This document shows, in pieces, positions 28,123-36,747 of a DNA stretch of 64,000 nucleotides (the first letter of the stretch is position 1; the number at the start of each line of letters is the position of its first letter). Below the pieces are notes generated by a model that was not told the origin of the DNA, did not search any database, and worked only from the letters and a program-made list of their open reading frames with translations. The stretch is from Porphyromonas pogonae (GTDB taxonomy: Bacteria > Bacteroidota > Bacteroidia > Bacteroidales > Porphyromonadaceae): positions 1,550,001 through 1,614,000 of the forward strand of contig NZ_CP143258.1 of the NCBI RefSeq assembly GCF_036320655.1. The letters run 5' to 3'. The position numbers and the translations under genes are program-made.

Positions 28123-28246
28123 TATCATAGACGGATGACTGACTTATCCTATACGGTCAATTGACTTATCGTACACGATCGATCGCTTTATCCTATACAG
28201 TCATTGATCTTATCATATACGGATCATTGACTCATCATAATAGAAT
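28123..28246 (+). repeat. 22-bp direct repeat array 2 (five units)
   Basis: Five units of exactly 22 bp start at 28123, 28145, 28167, 28189 and 28211, followed by the end sequence CATCATAATAGAAT at 28233-28246. The units are more diverged from each other than in array 1 but keep the TATCnTAyACGG core and the period. The end sequence matches that of arrays 1 and 3. Confidence 0.9.
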
Positions 28247-28406
28247 CAAATACATTGGAAGAGATATGCTTGATTTATACCGAGGAGTGAAAATATATAA
28301 TATGTGGCCATGCCAACTTTTAATTATTTATTTTTGGCTTTAAAATTACCCCTACTGTTTATTTAGCTCTTATTTTTCTGCTATTTTAGGGTCGAAAATT
28401 GTGTTT

Positions 28407-28431
28407 CTTATTTAGACTTAGTCTAAATAAG
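28407..28431. promoter_or_regulatory. Perfect 25-bp palindrome, operator-like
   Basis: The arms CTTATTTAGACT and AGTCTAAATAAG are perfectly complementary around a single central base. The spacer from the end of array 2 is 160 bases, exactly as for the related sequence at 51489 after array 3. No T run follows in either direction, so it is not a usual terminator. It has the size and form of a site for a dimeric repressor (compare DtxR/MntR-type sites), but no gene starts close by. Confidence 0.5.
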
Positions 28432-28548
28432 TCATGACTTGTAACTAAGCTATACCTTATTTTAATTGATTTTTAGGCTTGTTAAATATATTTAATTGTA
28501 ATTATCACAGTATGTTACTGCTATTACAAATACTAAAAATAAATGTAT

Positions 28549-28737
28549 TCAAACTATCATTTTGTCAGAATGATATTCTATATTTCTTATGCAGAATATG
28601 CAAGCATCAGATGCGATAATTGAATGATTGTTATTATTTTGCTTATCGAGTAATTCCACCTTATGGTTTATAAAAGAGATAGGACATTTATCAAAGTTCA
28701 GCATGGTCAACTCTTTGCTGAACTGTTTGTTTTTCAT
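28549..28737 (-). CDS. Possible small protein (62 aa), unknown
   Basis: The ORF starts MKNKQFSKELTML and includes an Asn-rich run (KQNNNNHS) and three Cys. It has no membrane segment or signal peptide. The N-terminus looks like a genuine start, but no good TAnnTTTG element lies upstream and I know no family. It points away from the DMT transporter gene and is not present at the sister gap near 51 kb. It may be chance in AT-rich DNA. Confidence 0.25.
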   Translation of the reverse strand: MKNKQFSKELTMLNFDKCPISFINHKVELLDKQNNNNHSIIASDACIFCIRNIEYHSDKMIV

Positions 28738-28959
28738 AATATTTAATCTTAATCTGTTCCTAACAAAACAGATACATTTGGGTGTTTTCTATACGCAGGG
28801 TGATGTCACTTAACACCGTTGTATTTATACATAGCAATAATGTTTATAGGTTGAGACCGATTCATCTTATGCTTATATGCTTATTTATATCTAATTGATC
28901 TTGTCCTAATTATCATGAATGATGCCTATTTTCAATTAATAAATATTGGTAAATTCATG

Positions 28960-28987
28960 TTGTTATACTACAGGTTTAGTACTTTTG
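28960..28987 (+). promoter_or_regulatory. Promoter of the DMT transporter gene
   Basis: TTG at 28960 and TACTTTTG at 28980-28987 fit the Bacteroidota consensus with 17 bases between them. The ATG at 29020 follows 32 bases after the -7 element. Confidence 0.6.
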
Positions 28988-29019
28988 TCGGGACATTGTT
29001 TATTAATTGAGATTCAAAT

Positions 29020-29934
29020 ATGGATACCCGGGTAAGTCGATACTCCTTTAAAGGACATGCCTATATTTTAATTGCCACAGCCTTGTGGGGCATCAATGCA
29101 CCCATAGGAAAGCAAGTGCTTAGCTACCTTGATGCTACCACAGTAGTAGGGTTTAGGTTATGTGGCGGGTTGATGTGCTTTTGGCTTCTTTCACTATTTT
29201 TACCAAGGGAGCATGTTGAGACCAGAGATAAAAGAGCATTATTACTTGCAGGTATTTTTGGGGCATTGCTCAACCAAGGGTTATTTATATTCGGCCTATC
29301 CAAAACATCACCCATCAATGCTTCTATCATTACTACTACGTCACCAATCATCACTATGATCTTAGCGGCTATCTTTCTCAAAGAGCCGGTAACACAAAAA
29401 AAGGTTTTAGGGGTGTTCATTGGTTTGGTAGGTGCCCTTGTACTTATTTTTACTAATCATGCGGCAGTAATATCCGGACAACAGGGTAGTATTTGGGGAG
29501 ATATCATGGTCCTTATTGCCCAATTTTCATTTGCATTTTATCTGACTCGTTTCAGGGGCCTTATTGGTAAATACTCTGTAGTGACGTTGAACAAATATAT
29601 GTTTTTGTCTTCATCGGTTTGTATCTTGCCTTTTGTGTTTATAAAATATCAAACAATCAATTGGGTGGATATTCCTCAAAATATTTGGTTAAGACTTGCA
29701 TTCGTGGTGGTAGGTGCCACATTTCTTACTTATATTTTGATGATGTATGCCCAAAAGATGCTCAAGCCTACTATGCTGAGTATGTACAACTATGTACAAC
29801 CTATTGTGTCTGCTATATATACGGTGGCAATAGGGATGGATACTTTTGGCCCGGACAAAATACTTGCAGTTGCACTTGTATTTGTAGGTGTCTATATTGT
29901 TACAACCAGCAAAATCAATCCCAAGGTGAAGTAA
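29020..29934 (+). CDS. DMT-superfamily transporter (two EamA domains)
   Basis: The 304-aa membrane protein has ten hydrophobic segments arranged as two EamA repeats (about residues 10-145 and 160-297), ending in a short basic tail (KINPKVK). TALWGINAPIGK is a typical first segment. These proteins move amino acids or other metabolites across the inner membrane; the substrate is unknown. It is a single gene with its own promoter, downstream of the repeat-rich gap. Confidence 0.9.
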   Translation: MDTRVSRYSFKGHAYILIATALWGINAPIGKQVLSYLDATTVVGFRLCGGLMCFWLLSLFLPREHVETRDKRALLLAGIFGALLNQGLFIFGLSKTSPINASIITTTSPIITMILAAIFLKEPVTQKKVLGVFIGLVGALVLIFTNHAAVISGQQGSIWGDIMVLIAQFSFAFYLTRFRGLIGKYSVVTLNKYMFLSSSVCILPFVFIKYQTINWVDIPQNIWLRLAFVVVGATFLTYILMMYAQKMLKPTMLSMYNYVQPIVSAIYTVAIGMDTFGPDKILAVALVFVGVYIVTTSKINPKVK

Positions 29935-30099
29935 CTTTTTTGATATACCTATTTATTCGCATATCGTTGTTGATCGCGGTATCTTGTAACAGGTCTGATA
30001 TTTTTTGATGCAATGATGAAAGGTATAAAGGTATATAGAAAGAAAGGAAATATGATTGTTTTTTAGCAACTTTGTAAATCTATAAAATTAATATCAAGG

Positions 30100-31095
30100 A
30101 TGAATAAAAAAATGATAACCATAGGAGCTTGTTGTGTATCTATTGTCTTGGCCTGTTTTACAGGTTGTGGTCATAAGACTCAGCAAACAGACTCCGCTGA
30201 GAGTTCAGATACTGTATCCGTTGAGCATAATAATATCACGTTCAATGCCGACAGTGCTTATCAATATATTGCAGATCAGGTGGCTTTTGGTGCTCGTGTA
30301 CCCGGATCCAAGGCTCACAAAGCTTGTGCTGAATGGATGGAGGCTAAATTTACAAACTGGGGCCATCAGGTGATTGTGCAAAATGCCGATCTTAAAGCTT
30401 ATGACGGGACTATATTACCCTCTAAAAACATTATTGTAAGCATAAACCCTCAAAACAAACAGCGTATTCTGCTTATGGCTCACTGGGATACCCGTCCTGT
30501 TGCAGACCAGGATCCTGATCCTAAAAAACGTAAGACTCCGATTTTGGGTGCCGATGACGGAGCCAGTGGCGTAGGGGTTCTGATGGAGATGGCTCGGCAG
30601 TACGCCATTGATAAACCTTCAGTAGGCGTGGATATAGTTCTTTTTGACTCTGAGGATTATGGAACTCCCAATGATGATAATTCATGGTGTTTGGGATCGC
30701 AATACTGGGCAAAAAATCCCCATGCGCCGGGGTATACCGCGGATTTTGGGATCTTGCTGGATATGGTTGGATCCAAAGATGCAACATTCTTTTACGAGGG
30801 TTACTCTAAAATCTATGCATCACGCATATTGAATCTGGTATGGGATACTGCTTCACGATTGGGCTATGGTAAGTTCTTTAAACAAAGTGACGGTGGTACT
30901 ATGACGGATGACCATGTACCTGTTATAAAAGAATTGAAGATACCCTGTATCGATATTATCAATTATAGCAATGAGAATTCAAAAGGGTTTGGTGATTATT
31001 GGCATACCCATGAAGATAATATGAATATCATTTCTACCGAAACACTGCGTGCAGTAGGCCACACTGTGATGACGGTAATAAAAGAATATAAATAA
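30100..31095 (+). CDS. Glutaminyl-peptide cyclotransferase-like M28 lipoprotein
   Basis: This 331-aa envelope protein is of the animal-type (type II) glutaminyl cyclase group found in Bacteroidota. It would turn N-terminal Gln of exported proteins into pyroglutamate. The signal peptide ends in the lipobox FTGC (Cys23). The zinc-site segments are AHWDTRP, ADDGASG, FDSEDYG and WHTHEDN, with DDHVPV before the last. Many exported proteins in this phylum begin with Gln after signal cleavage, which explains the partner. A short operon of sufE, GH92, hemG and an M64 peptidase gene follows. A plain M28 aminopeptidase is the alternative. Confidence 0.88.
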   Translation: MNKKMITIGACCVSIVLACFTGCGHKTQQTDSAESSDTVSVEHNNITFNADSAYQYIADQVAFGARVPGSKAHKACAEWMEAKFTNWGHQVIVQNADLKAYDGTILPSKNIIVSINPQNKQRILLMAHWDTRPVADQDPDPKKRKTPILGADDGASGVGVLMEMARQYAIDKPSVGVDIVLFDSEDYGTPNDDNSWCLGSQYWAKNPHAPGYTADFGILLDMVGSKDATFFYEGYSKIYASRILNLVWDTASRLGYGKFFKQSDGGTMTDDHVPVIKELKIPCIDIINYSNENSKGFGDYWHTHEDNMNIISTETLRAVGHTVMTVIKEYK

Positions 31096-31120
31096 CACTT
31101 GGACGTAAATCGAAAATAAA

Positions 31121-31540
31121 ATGACCATTAACGAAATTCAAGACGAGATTATAGCTGAATTTTCCGGATTTGATGATTGGATGGATAAGTATGAACTGCT
31201 CATAGAGATGGGAAATTCATTGGATCCGATGCCCGAAGACGAGAAAACACCCGCTCATCTCATAGAAGGTTGTCAAAGCCGTGTATGGATTACCGCAGCC
31301 ATGCAGGACGGTAAGGTACATTATCAGGGCGAAAGTGATGCCATCATTGTAAAAGGGATTGTATCTCTCCTTTTGAGAGTACTCAATGACCAAAAGCCCC
31401 AAGACATTATTGAATCTGATCTCTATTTCATAAAAGAAATTGGGCTTGATGAGCATTTGTCTCCTACTCGTTCCAACGGATTGGTAGCCATGCTCAACCA
31501 AATGAAGATGTATGCAGTGGCTTTCGCTGCTCAGCAATAA
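31121..31540 (+). CDS. sufE: Cysteine desulfurase-associated sulfur acceptor SufE
   Basis: SufE (139 aa) takes persulfide sulfur from SufS for Fe-S cluster assembly. The acceptor Cys51 lies in the conserved LIEGCQSRVW. It starts 25 bases after the cyclase gene. It is separated here from any sufBCD or sufS gene. Confidence 0.93.
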   Translation: MTINEIQDEIIAEFSGFDDWMDKYELLIEMGNSLDPMPEDEKTPAHLIEGCQSRVWITAAMQDGKVHYQGESDAIIVKGIVSLLLRVLNDQKPQDIIESDLYFIKEIGLDEHLSPTRSNGLVAMLNQMKMYAVAFAAQQ

Positions 31541-31583
31541 TTACTGATTCTCCAACAAACAATATTATTTTAAGTATAGTATC

Positions 31584-33848
31584 ATGTCCCACAGACATAT
31601 TTTATTTTCTTTATGTGCTTTCTCTTTAGTTTTTGTCGGTTGTAAATCTAAAGAAAAGGCACAAACTATTGATTATGCCGCTTTTGTAGATCCGTTTATA
31701 GGCACAGGTGCTCATGGCCACACTTTTCCCGGTGCTACACGCCCCAATGCTATGGTACAGCTTAGTCCTGATACACATTTATTAGGATGGGAGGCTAGTA
31801 GCGGATATCATGATGATGATAACGTAATTTATGCATTCTCTCACACGCATTTGAGTGGTACCGGTATCGGCGATATGGGGGATGTAGCTGTATTGCCTTA
31901 TTCGGGAGCCGATAGTCTCAAGCCTGTAGCAACCTTTGATAAGAAGTCTGAAGTTGCTGTACCCGGCTATTACAAGGTTGCACTGAACAACTTCAACATA
32001 CAAGTAGAGCTTACGAGTACGGACAGAGTAGGTGTGCATAGATATAAATACATCAACCCCTCTGATAGGCGTATCATGCTCGACTTGGGGCATATATTAC
32101 AACCTAATTGGGGGCATAAGGTGGTGAAAAATGAAGTGACTATGCTCAATGATAGCACAATCTTCGGTACTTATTATACCAAAGGATGGGCGGAACATCA
32201 TCGCATGAGTTATTACATGGTACTTAACACAAAAGCTGATAGTATGGCCCTCATGCGTGACGGAATGCGTGAAGCTGTACAATATCCGATGAGTTTGACT
32301 GACACAGCAGATGTCAAACTGCATATTTATTTACCCGATGGCAAAGAGGATGTTTTGGTCAAGGTCGCATTATCACCTGTTAATCCTGATGGTGCTCTCA
32401 AGAATCTCAATGAAGAGATGCCAGGATGGAATTTTGATGATATCAAGGAAGAAAGTCGCAGTCAATGGAATAAAACGCTTTCTAAAATAAGCATTACCAC
32501 ACAGGATACAGCTGTTTTGAAGAATTTCTATACGGCCATGTATCATATGTACATAGCTCCGTATAATTATCAGGATGTAGATGGTAATTACTTAGGAATG
32601 GACAAGCAAGTACATAAGCAGGATAGCAAGAACGGACATTATACCGTTTTTTCCATTTGGGACACTTATAGGGCTTTGCATCCCTTGCTCACTATCATTG
32701 ATCCGACCAAAGCCCAAAAATATGGCAGAAGTCTTATATCTGATTACAGAGAGGGTAGTATTATACCCCGTTGGCCATTAGCTTCTAACTATACAGGCTG
32801 CATGCCGGGCTACCATAGTGTGAGTATCCTGGCGGATCTGGTAGCTAAGGGATTGGTTGATGGAGAAGACCTCAAAGAGTGGGCTGAAGCTGCTTACAGA
32901 ACAGCCATTTATCGCCCTGATCTGGATGAGAAGTTCAAGGGTACACGTGAACATGACCTTATTACCAAGCATAATTACTATAAGGACAAATATGGATTTG
33001 TTCCTGCCGATTCTGTACATGAGTCTGTATCATGGGCTGTAGAGATGGCATATGATGACTGGTGCATTGCTCGTATTGCCGAAGCTGTAGGAAATGACAG
33101 CCTACGCAAAGCATATGATGAGAAAGCGATGTTTTATAAAAAATACTGGGATCATGAAACTAACCTAATGCGTCCCATCATGAGTAATGGAAAATTCAAA
33201 ACCCCATTTAATCCTCGCTATTCTACACACGGGGAGAATGACTATACAGAGGGTAATGCCTACCAATGGAGTTTTTATGCACCCCATGATATGGATGGTT
33301 TTATAAGCTTGATGGGCGGAAATCATATATTGCAGGCTAATCTTGACACGCTCTTTACTACTTCATCCGAACTAGAAGGCAAACCAGCCGGGGATATTAC
33401 CGGACTTATCGGACAATATGCTCATGGCAATGAGCCCAGCCACCACATTGCTTATCTTTATAACTGGACCAAAACTCCATATAAAACTCAGGAGATACTA
33501 GACTCTATACTTTATACTTTTTATAAACCTGCACCGGACGGTATCATCGGGAATGAAGATTGTGGGCAAATGTCGGCATGGTATGTGATGAATGCATTGG
33601 GATTTTATCAGGTATGTCCCGGTAAGGCGGAGTATATCATAGGACGTCCATTAGTTGATGAAGCTGTAATTCCAGTCAAAGGCGGTATATTTACCATCAG
33701 AGTACAAGGCAATAGTCGCAGTAACAAATACGTGGTATCAGCAAAGATCAATGGTAAGCCTCTATCTAACAATACATTTAAACACCGTGATCTTAAAGCC
33801 GGTGGTTTACTTGAGATTAAGATGAGTTCAAGCCCTAATGGAAAGTGA
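31584..33848 (+). CDS. GH92 alpha-mannosidase lipoprotein
   Basis: This 754-aa glycoside hydrolase of family 92 is a calcium-dependent exo-alpha-mannosidase acting on host N-glycans or mannans. The lipobox VGC ends at Cys20, so it should be envelope-anchored. The family start DPFIGTGAHGHTFPGA is followed later by GNEPSHHIAYLYNW and NEDCGQMSAWY, which hold the catalytic acids and calcium ligands. Which linkage (1,2, 1,3 or 1,6) it cuts is not readable. Its end overlaps the hemG ORF by 11 bases if the first ATG of that ORF is used. Confidence 0.95.
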   Translation: MSHRHILFSLCAFSLVFVGCKSKEKAQTIDYAAFVDPFIGTGAHGHTFPGATRPNAMVQLSPDTHLLGWEASSGYHDDDNVIYAFSHTHLSGTGIGDMGDVAVLPYSGADSLKPVATFDKKSEVAVPGYYKVALNNFNIQVELTSTDRVGVHRYKYINPSDRRIMLDLGHILQPNWGHKVVKNEVTMLNDSTIFGTYYTKGWAEHHRMSYYMVLNTKADSMALMRDGMREAVQYPMSLTDTADVKLHIYLPDGKEDVLVKVALSPVNPDGALKNLNEEMPGWNFDDIKEESRSQWNKTLSKISITTQDTAVLKNFYTAMYHMYIAPYNYQDVDGNYLGMDKQVHKQDSKNGHYTVFSIWDTYRALHPLLTIIDPTKAQKYGRSLISDYREGSIIPRWPLASNYTGCMPGYHSVSILADLVAKGLVDGEDLKEWAEAAYRTAIYRPDLDEKFKGTREHDLITKHNYYKDKYGFVPADSVHESVSWAVEMAYDDWCIARIAEAVGNDSLRKAYDEKAMFYKKYWDHETNLMRPIMSNGKFKTPFNPRYSTHGENDYTEGNAYQWSFYAPHDMDGFISLMGGNHILQANLDTLFTTSSELEGKPAGDITGLIGQYAHGNEPSHHIAYLYNWTKTPYKTQEILDSILYTFYKPAPDGIIGNEDCGQMSAWYVMNALGFYQVCPGKAEYIIGRPLVDEAVIPVKGGIFTIRVQGNSRSNKYVVSAKINGKPLSNNTFKHRDLKAGGLLEIKMSSSPNGK

Positions 33849-35229
33849 GATGGAAGAGTTGGATGTGATAGTAATAGGTGCCGGACTTACGGGACTTACT
33901 ATAGGATGTCACCTGAAGAGAGCCGGAAAAAAGGTTCTTTTATTGGAAAAGGATTCTGTAGCAGGTGGACAAATAAGAACCATGCATCGTGATGGGTTTG
34001 TATATGAATTGGGCCCTAATACGGGATCTGTGTCTACACCCGAAGTCAAAGAGTTATTTGAGTTGCTTGGTGATAGGGTAGAGCTTGAGGTGGCTGATAA
34101 GGAGGCATCCAATCGATTGATTTGGAAGGGCAATACTTTTCATCCAATCCCTTCTTCGCTGTCGGGAGCCTTATTTACTCCACTGTTTACATGGTATGAC
34201 AAATTTAGAATTCTGGGAGAACCATTCAGAAAGAAAGGAATTGATCCTAACGAAAGTGTAGGGTCATTGGCACAGAGAAGACTTGGTAAATCCTATCTCC
34301 AATATGCGGTAGATCCTTTCTTGGGAGGGGTTTATGCCGGTGATCCATGCAAGTTGGTTACTCGATATGCCTTGCCTAAGCTTTATAATCTTGAGGCTGA
34401 CCATGGGAGCTTTGTCAAGGGAACCATTCACAAGATGAAGCAACCCAAGACAGAACGTGATCGTAAAGCTACTAAGGAGGTGTTTTCAGCCAAGGGTGGT
34501 TTTGGTAATCTTATTAAGGCTATGAGTGAATATATATCTTCTGATAATATTCATCTTTCGGCAAATATAATATCATTGAAGAGAGGAGATGATGGAGTAT
34601 TCGACGTATGCTATGATGATGAGAAGGGAACCCGACACGTACTACGATCACGCAAAGTCGTTACCACGGTGGGAGCGTATGCACTCGGGACTATTTTATC
34701 AGATGCTTCTGTGGAGGACGTTGCACAGATAAGTAAGTTGCAATACGCCCCTGTCATCGAAGTCGCTGTGGGTTATAAGCAGATCAAGCCCTATAAGTAC
34801 AAAGCTTTCGGAGGGCTTGTTCCTTCTATTGAAAAACGCAAGATACTGGGTATTTTGTTTCCTTCGGACTGTTTCCAAGGTCGTGCACCGCAGGGGGGGG
34901 CATTGTATACTATTTTTATGGCAGGCATCAAGCATGCGGAGTATCTTGATATGACTGATGATGAATTGAAAGAGATTGCACTCTGCGAACTCAACGCAAT
35001 GCTGAATATTGATCCCGATATAAAACCTGATCTGATACATATAAGTAAATACCCATATGCTATAGCCCAATACTATGCCGATTCAGGTGAGCGGTTTGAT
35101 GCGATTGATCGCATAGAGCGAGCTTTCCCCGGTCTTTATCTTGGCGGGTCAATCCGTGATGGTATTGGTATGGCTCATCGTATTACACAAGGTACACATA
35201 TTGCACAACATATTATTGATAGCTTATGA
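33838..35229 (+). CDS. hemG: Protoporphyrinogen oxidase (HemG/HemY type)
   Basis: The 463-aa flavoprotein oxidises protoporphyrinogen IX (or coproporphyrinogen) late in haem synthesis. The FAD-binding GAGLTGLTIG is at about residues 13-22 and the C-terminal LGGSIRDGIGMAHRI closes the FAD site. The start could be ATG 33838, inside the GH92 gene, or ATG 33850, just past its stop. I list the longer form. It overlaps the M64 gene by four bases. No other haem-synthesis gene is in the window, so it could serve uptake-based or partial haem metabolism; the family also includes other FAD amine-oxidase-like enzymes. Confidence 0.9.
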   Translation: MESEMEELDVIVIGAGLTGLTIGCHLKRAGKKVLLLEKDSVAGGQIRTMHRDGFVYELGPNTGSVSTPEVKELFELLGDRVELEVADKEASNRLIWKGNTFHPIPSSLSGALFTPLFTWYDKFRILGEPFRKKGIDPNESVGSLAQRRLGKSYLQYAVDPFLGGVYAGDPCKLVTRYALPKLYNLEADHGSFVKGTIHKMKQPKTERDRKATKEVFSAKGGFGNLIKAMSEYISSDNIHLSANIISLKRGDDGVFDVCYDDEKGTRHVLRSRKVVTTVGAYALGTILSDASVEDVAQISKLQYAPVIEVAVGYKQIKPYKYKAFGGLVPSIEKRKILGILFPSDCFQGRAPQGGALYTIFMAGIKHAEYLDMTDDELKEIALCELNAMLNIDPDIKPDLIHISKYPYAIAQYYADSGERFDAIDRIERAFPGLYLGGSIRDGIGMAHRITQGTHIAQHIIDSL

Positions 35230-36524
35230 ATAAAATGATTACAAGGGGCATAATGCCCCTTTTTATTTTACTGAGTATCGCCCTTTTTCCAAGTAAGGCA
35301 CAACAGTTCGATGTTTTCTTTGCAGATAGTACGCTTCGCCTGGATTATATCTTTGCCGGAGATACTAAACAAGTCAACATTTTCCCTGAAGAGCTTAATA
35401 TGCTCGATGGTTGGAGTGGTAGGCGACATAATCTGGACAAGCTCCCTCTTGAAGGCAATGGACAAATAGTGGTTAGAGATCAAAAAAGCGGAGCTGTGAT
35501 TTATAAGACTAGCTTCTCCTCTCTTTTCCAGGAATGGTTGTCTACGGACGAGGCTGGTGTGACACAGCGTTCGTATGAAAATATTTTTCTTGTTCCTTAT
35601 CCCAAAATACCTGTCAATGTCTCCATTACTTTGGAGAATATGCATCGTAAGATAATAGCTCACCATGAAATGAACATTGACCCAAAGGATATACTAATAC
35701 ATCAGAGGTCTGATTCTCACGTAATTCCTCATGAATATCTTGTCAAAAGTGGTAGCCCAAGCAGTTGTATTGACGTTGTGATTATGGCTGAGGGATATAC
35801 TTCGAAAGAGATGAGTACATTTATGATTGATGCTCGCAAGGCATGTGATGCTTTATTTTCGCATGAGCCGTTCAAATCCAATAAGTCTCATTTCAATGTT
35901 ATTGCCGTAAAGTCTCCTTCAGAAGATAGTGGTGTGAGCGTACCCCGTGATCATACGTGGAAGAATACACCCTATGGATCCCACTTTGATACTTTCTATA
36001 GCGCCAGATATCTTACCAGCCGAAGGGTGAAGGCTATACATAATGCTCTCTCAGGCATACCTTATGAGCACATAATTATCCTTGCTAATACAGATGTATA
36101 TGGCGGTGGCGGTATATACAACGCCTTTACATTGACAACTTCTCATAACAAAATGTTTGAGCCAGTAGTAGTGCATGAGTTTGGACATAGCTTCGGAGGT
36201 CTTGCCGATGAGTATTTTTATGACAATGATACTATGACAGACTCTTACTCACGAACTACAGAGCCATGGGAACAGAATGTAACTAATTTGGTTGCCTTTA
36301 AAGGCGAAAAATGGTCAGGTCTTATTCGTAAAGGGACACCTACTCCAACTCCTGTGGATTTGAAAGATAAAGTGTTAGCTGGATTATATGAAGGCGCGGC
36401 TTATAGCATGAAAGGTTTTTACAGATGTAGCTATGACTGCCGGATGCGTACAAATGAAGCTCCCGGATTTTGCCCTGCATGTCGCTTGGCATTGGAGAAT
36501 TTGATCAAATTTTATTGCCAATAA
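35226..36524 (+). CDS. M64 family (IgA-peptidase-like) secreted metallopeptidase
   Basis: The 432-aa protein has a signal peptide (about residues 1-25, cleaved near SKAQQ). The zinc motif is HEFGHSFGGLADEY with HEFGH at 317-321. Before it lies the M64 pattern VVIMAEGYT and the N-terminal beta-sandwich part. M64 enzymes of gut and oral bacteria include IgA-cleaving proteases, but the substrate of this one is unknown. At the C-terminus two CX2C-like Cys pairs (CSYDCR, CPAC) suggest disulphides. Last gene of the glutaminyl cyclase cluster. Confidence 0.9.
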   Translation: MNKMITRGIMPLFILLSIALFPSKAQQFDVFFADSTLRLDYIFAGDTKQVNIFPEELNMLDGWSGRRHNLDKLPLEGNGQIVVRDQKSGAVIYKTSFSSLFQEWLSTDEAGVTQRSYENIFLVPYPKIPVNVSITLENMHRKIIAHHEMNIDPKDILIHQRSDSHVIPHEYLVKSGSPSSCIDVVIMAEGYTSKEMSTFMIDARKACDALFSHEPFKSNKSHFNVIAVKSPSEDSGVSVPRDHTWKNTPYGSHFDTFYSARYLTSRRVKAIHNALSGIPYEHIIILANTDVYGGGGIYNAFTLTTSHNKMFEPVVVHEFGHSFGGLADEYFYDNDTMTDSYSRTTEPWEQNVTNLVAFKGEKWSGLIRKGTPTPTPVDLKDKVLAGLYEGAAYSMKGFYRCSYDCRMRTNEAPGFCPACRLALENLIKFYCQ

Positions 36525-36747
36525 GCCGATATTTGCTCCTTATATATCGGGGAGTGAAGGAGCTTCTGAGATTGATTGATTATTAAGTATAATATATTTA
36601 ATTATTCTCGTATTATTTTTCATATAGATTACCCTATTAAAATAGAAAGCTAAAGCAAAGGATTCAAAGAATTATCTATAACTTTGCTCGCAAAATAAAA
36701 TTATTATTTTCCACAAAAAAGAATCTTTGTTAGATAATTATTCAAAT
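36525..36747. other. Spacer between the M64 and threonine dehydrogenase genes
   Basis: Two overlapping short hairpins lie directly after the M64 stop: CCGATAT with ATATCGG, and GCTCCTT with AAGGAGC. The two cannot form together. Further on, TAACTTTG at about 36678 could be the -7 element for the next gene. Confidence 0.4.

Larger units (their letters stand above)
27297..29019. other. Accessory gap 2: promoter, interrupted short ORF, 22-bp array, palindrome
   Basis: This 1.7-kb gap contains, in order, a strong promoter (27571-27602), a short ORF split by MITE copy B, the second 22-bp array (28123-28246), a perfect 25-bp palindrome (28407-28431), a 62-codon minus-strand ORF and the promoter of the next gene. 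The same order of promoter, short ORF, array and palindrome is found at 50.87-51.51 kb, so the two gaps are diverged copies of one cassette. The first 270 bases after pyrC show nothing I can name. Confidence 0.7.

Noticed and set aside
28161-28343. 60-codon plus-strand ORF behind array 2
   Set aside because: It begins inside the array and its sequence is not kept behind arrays 1 and 3.
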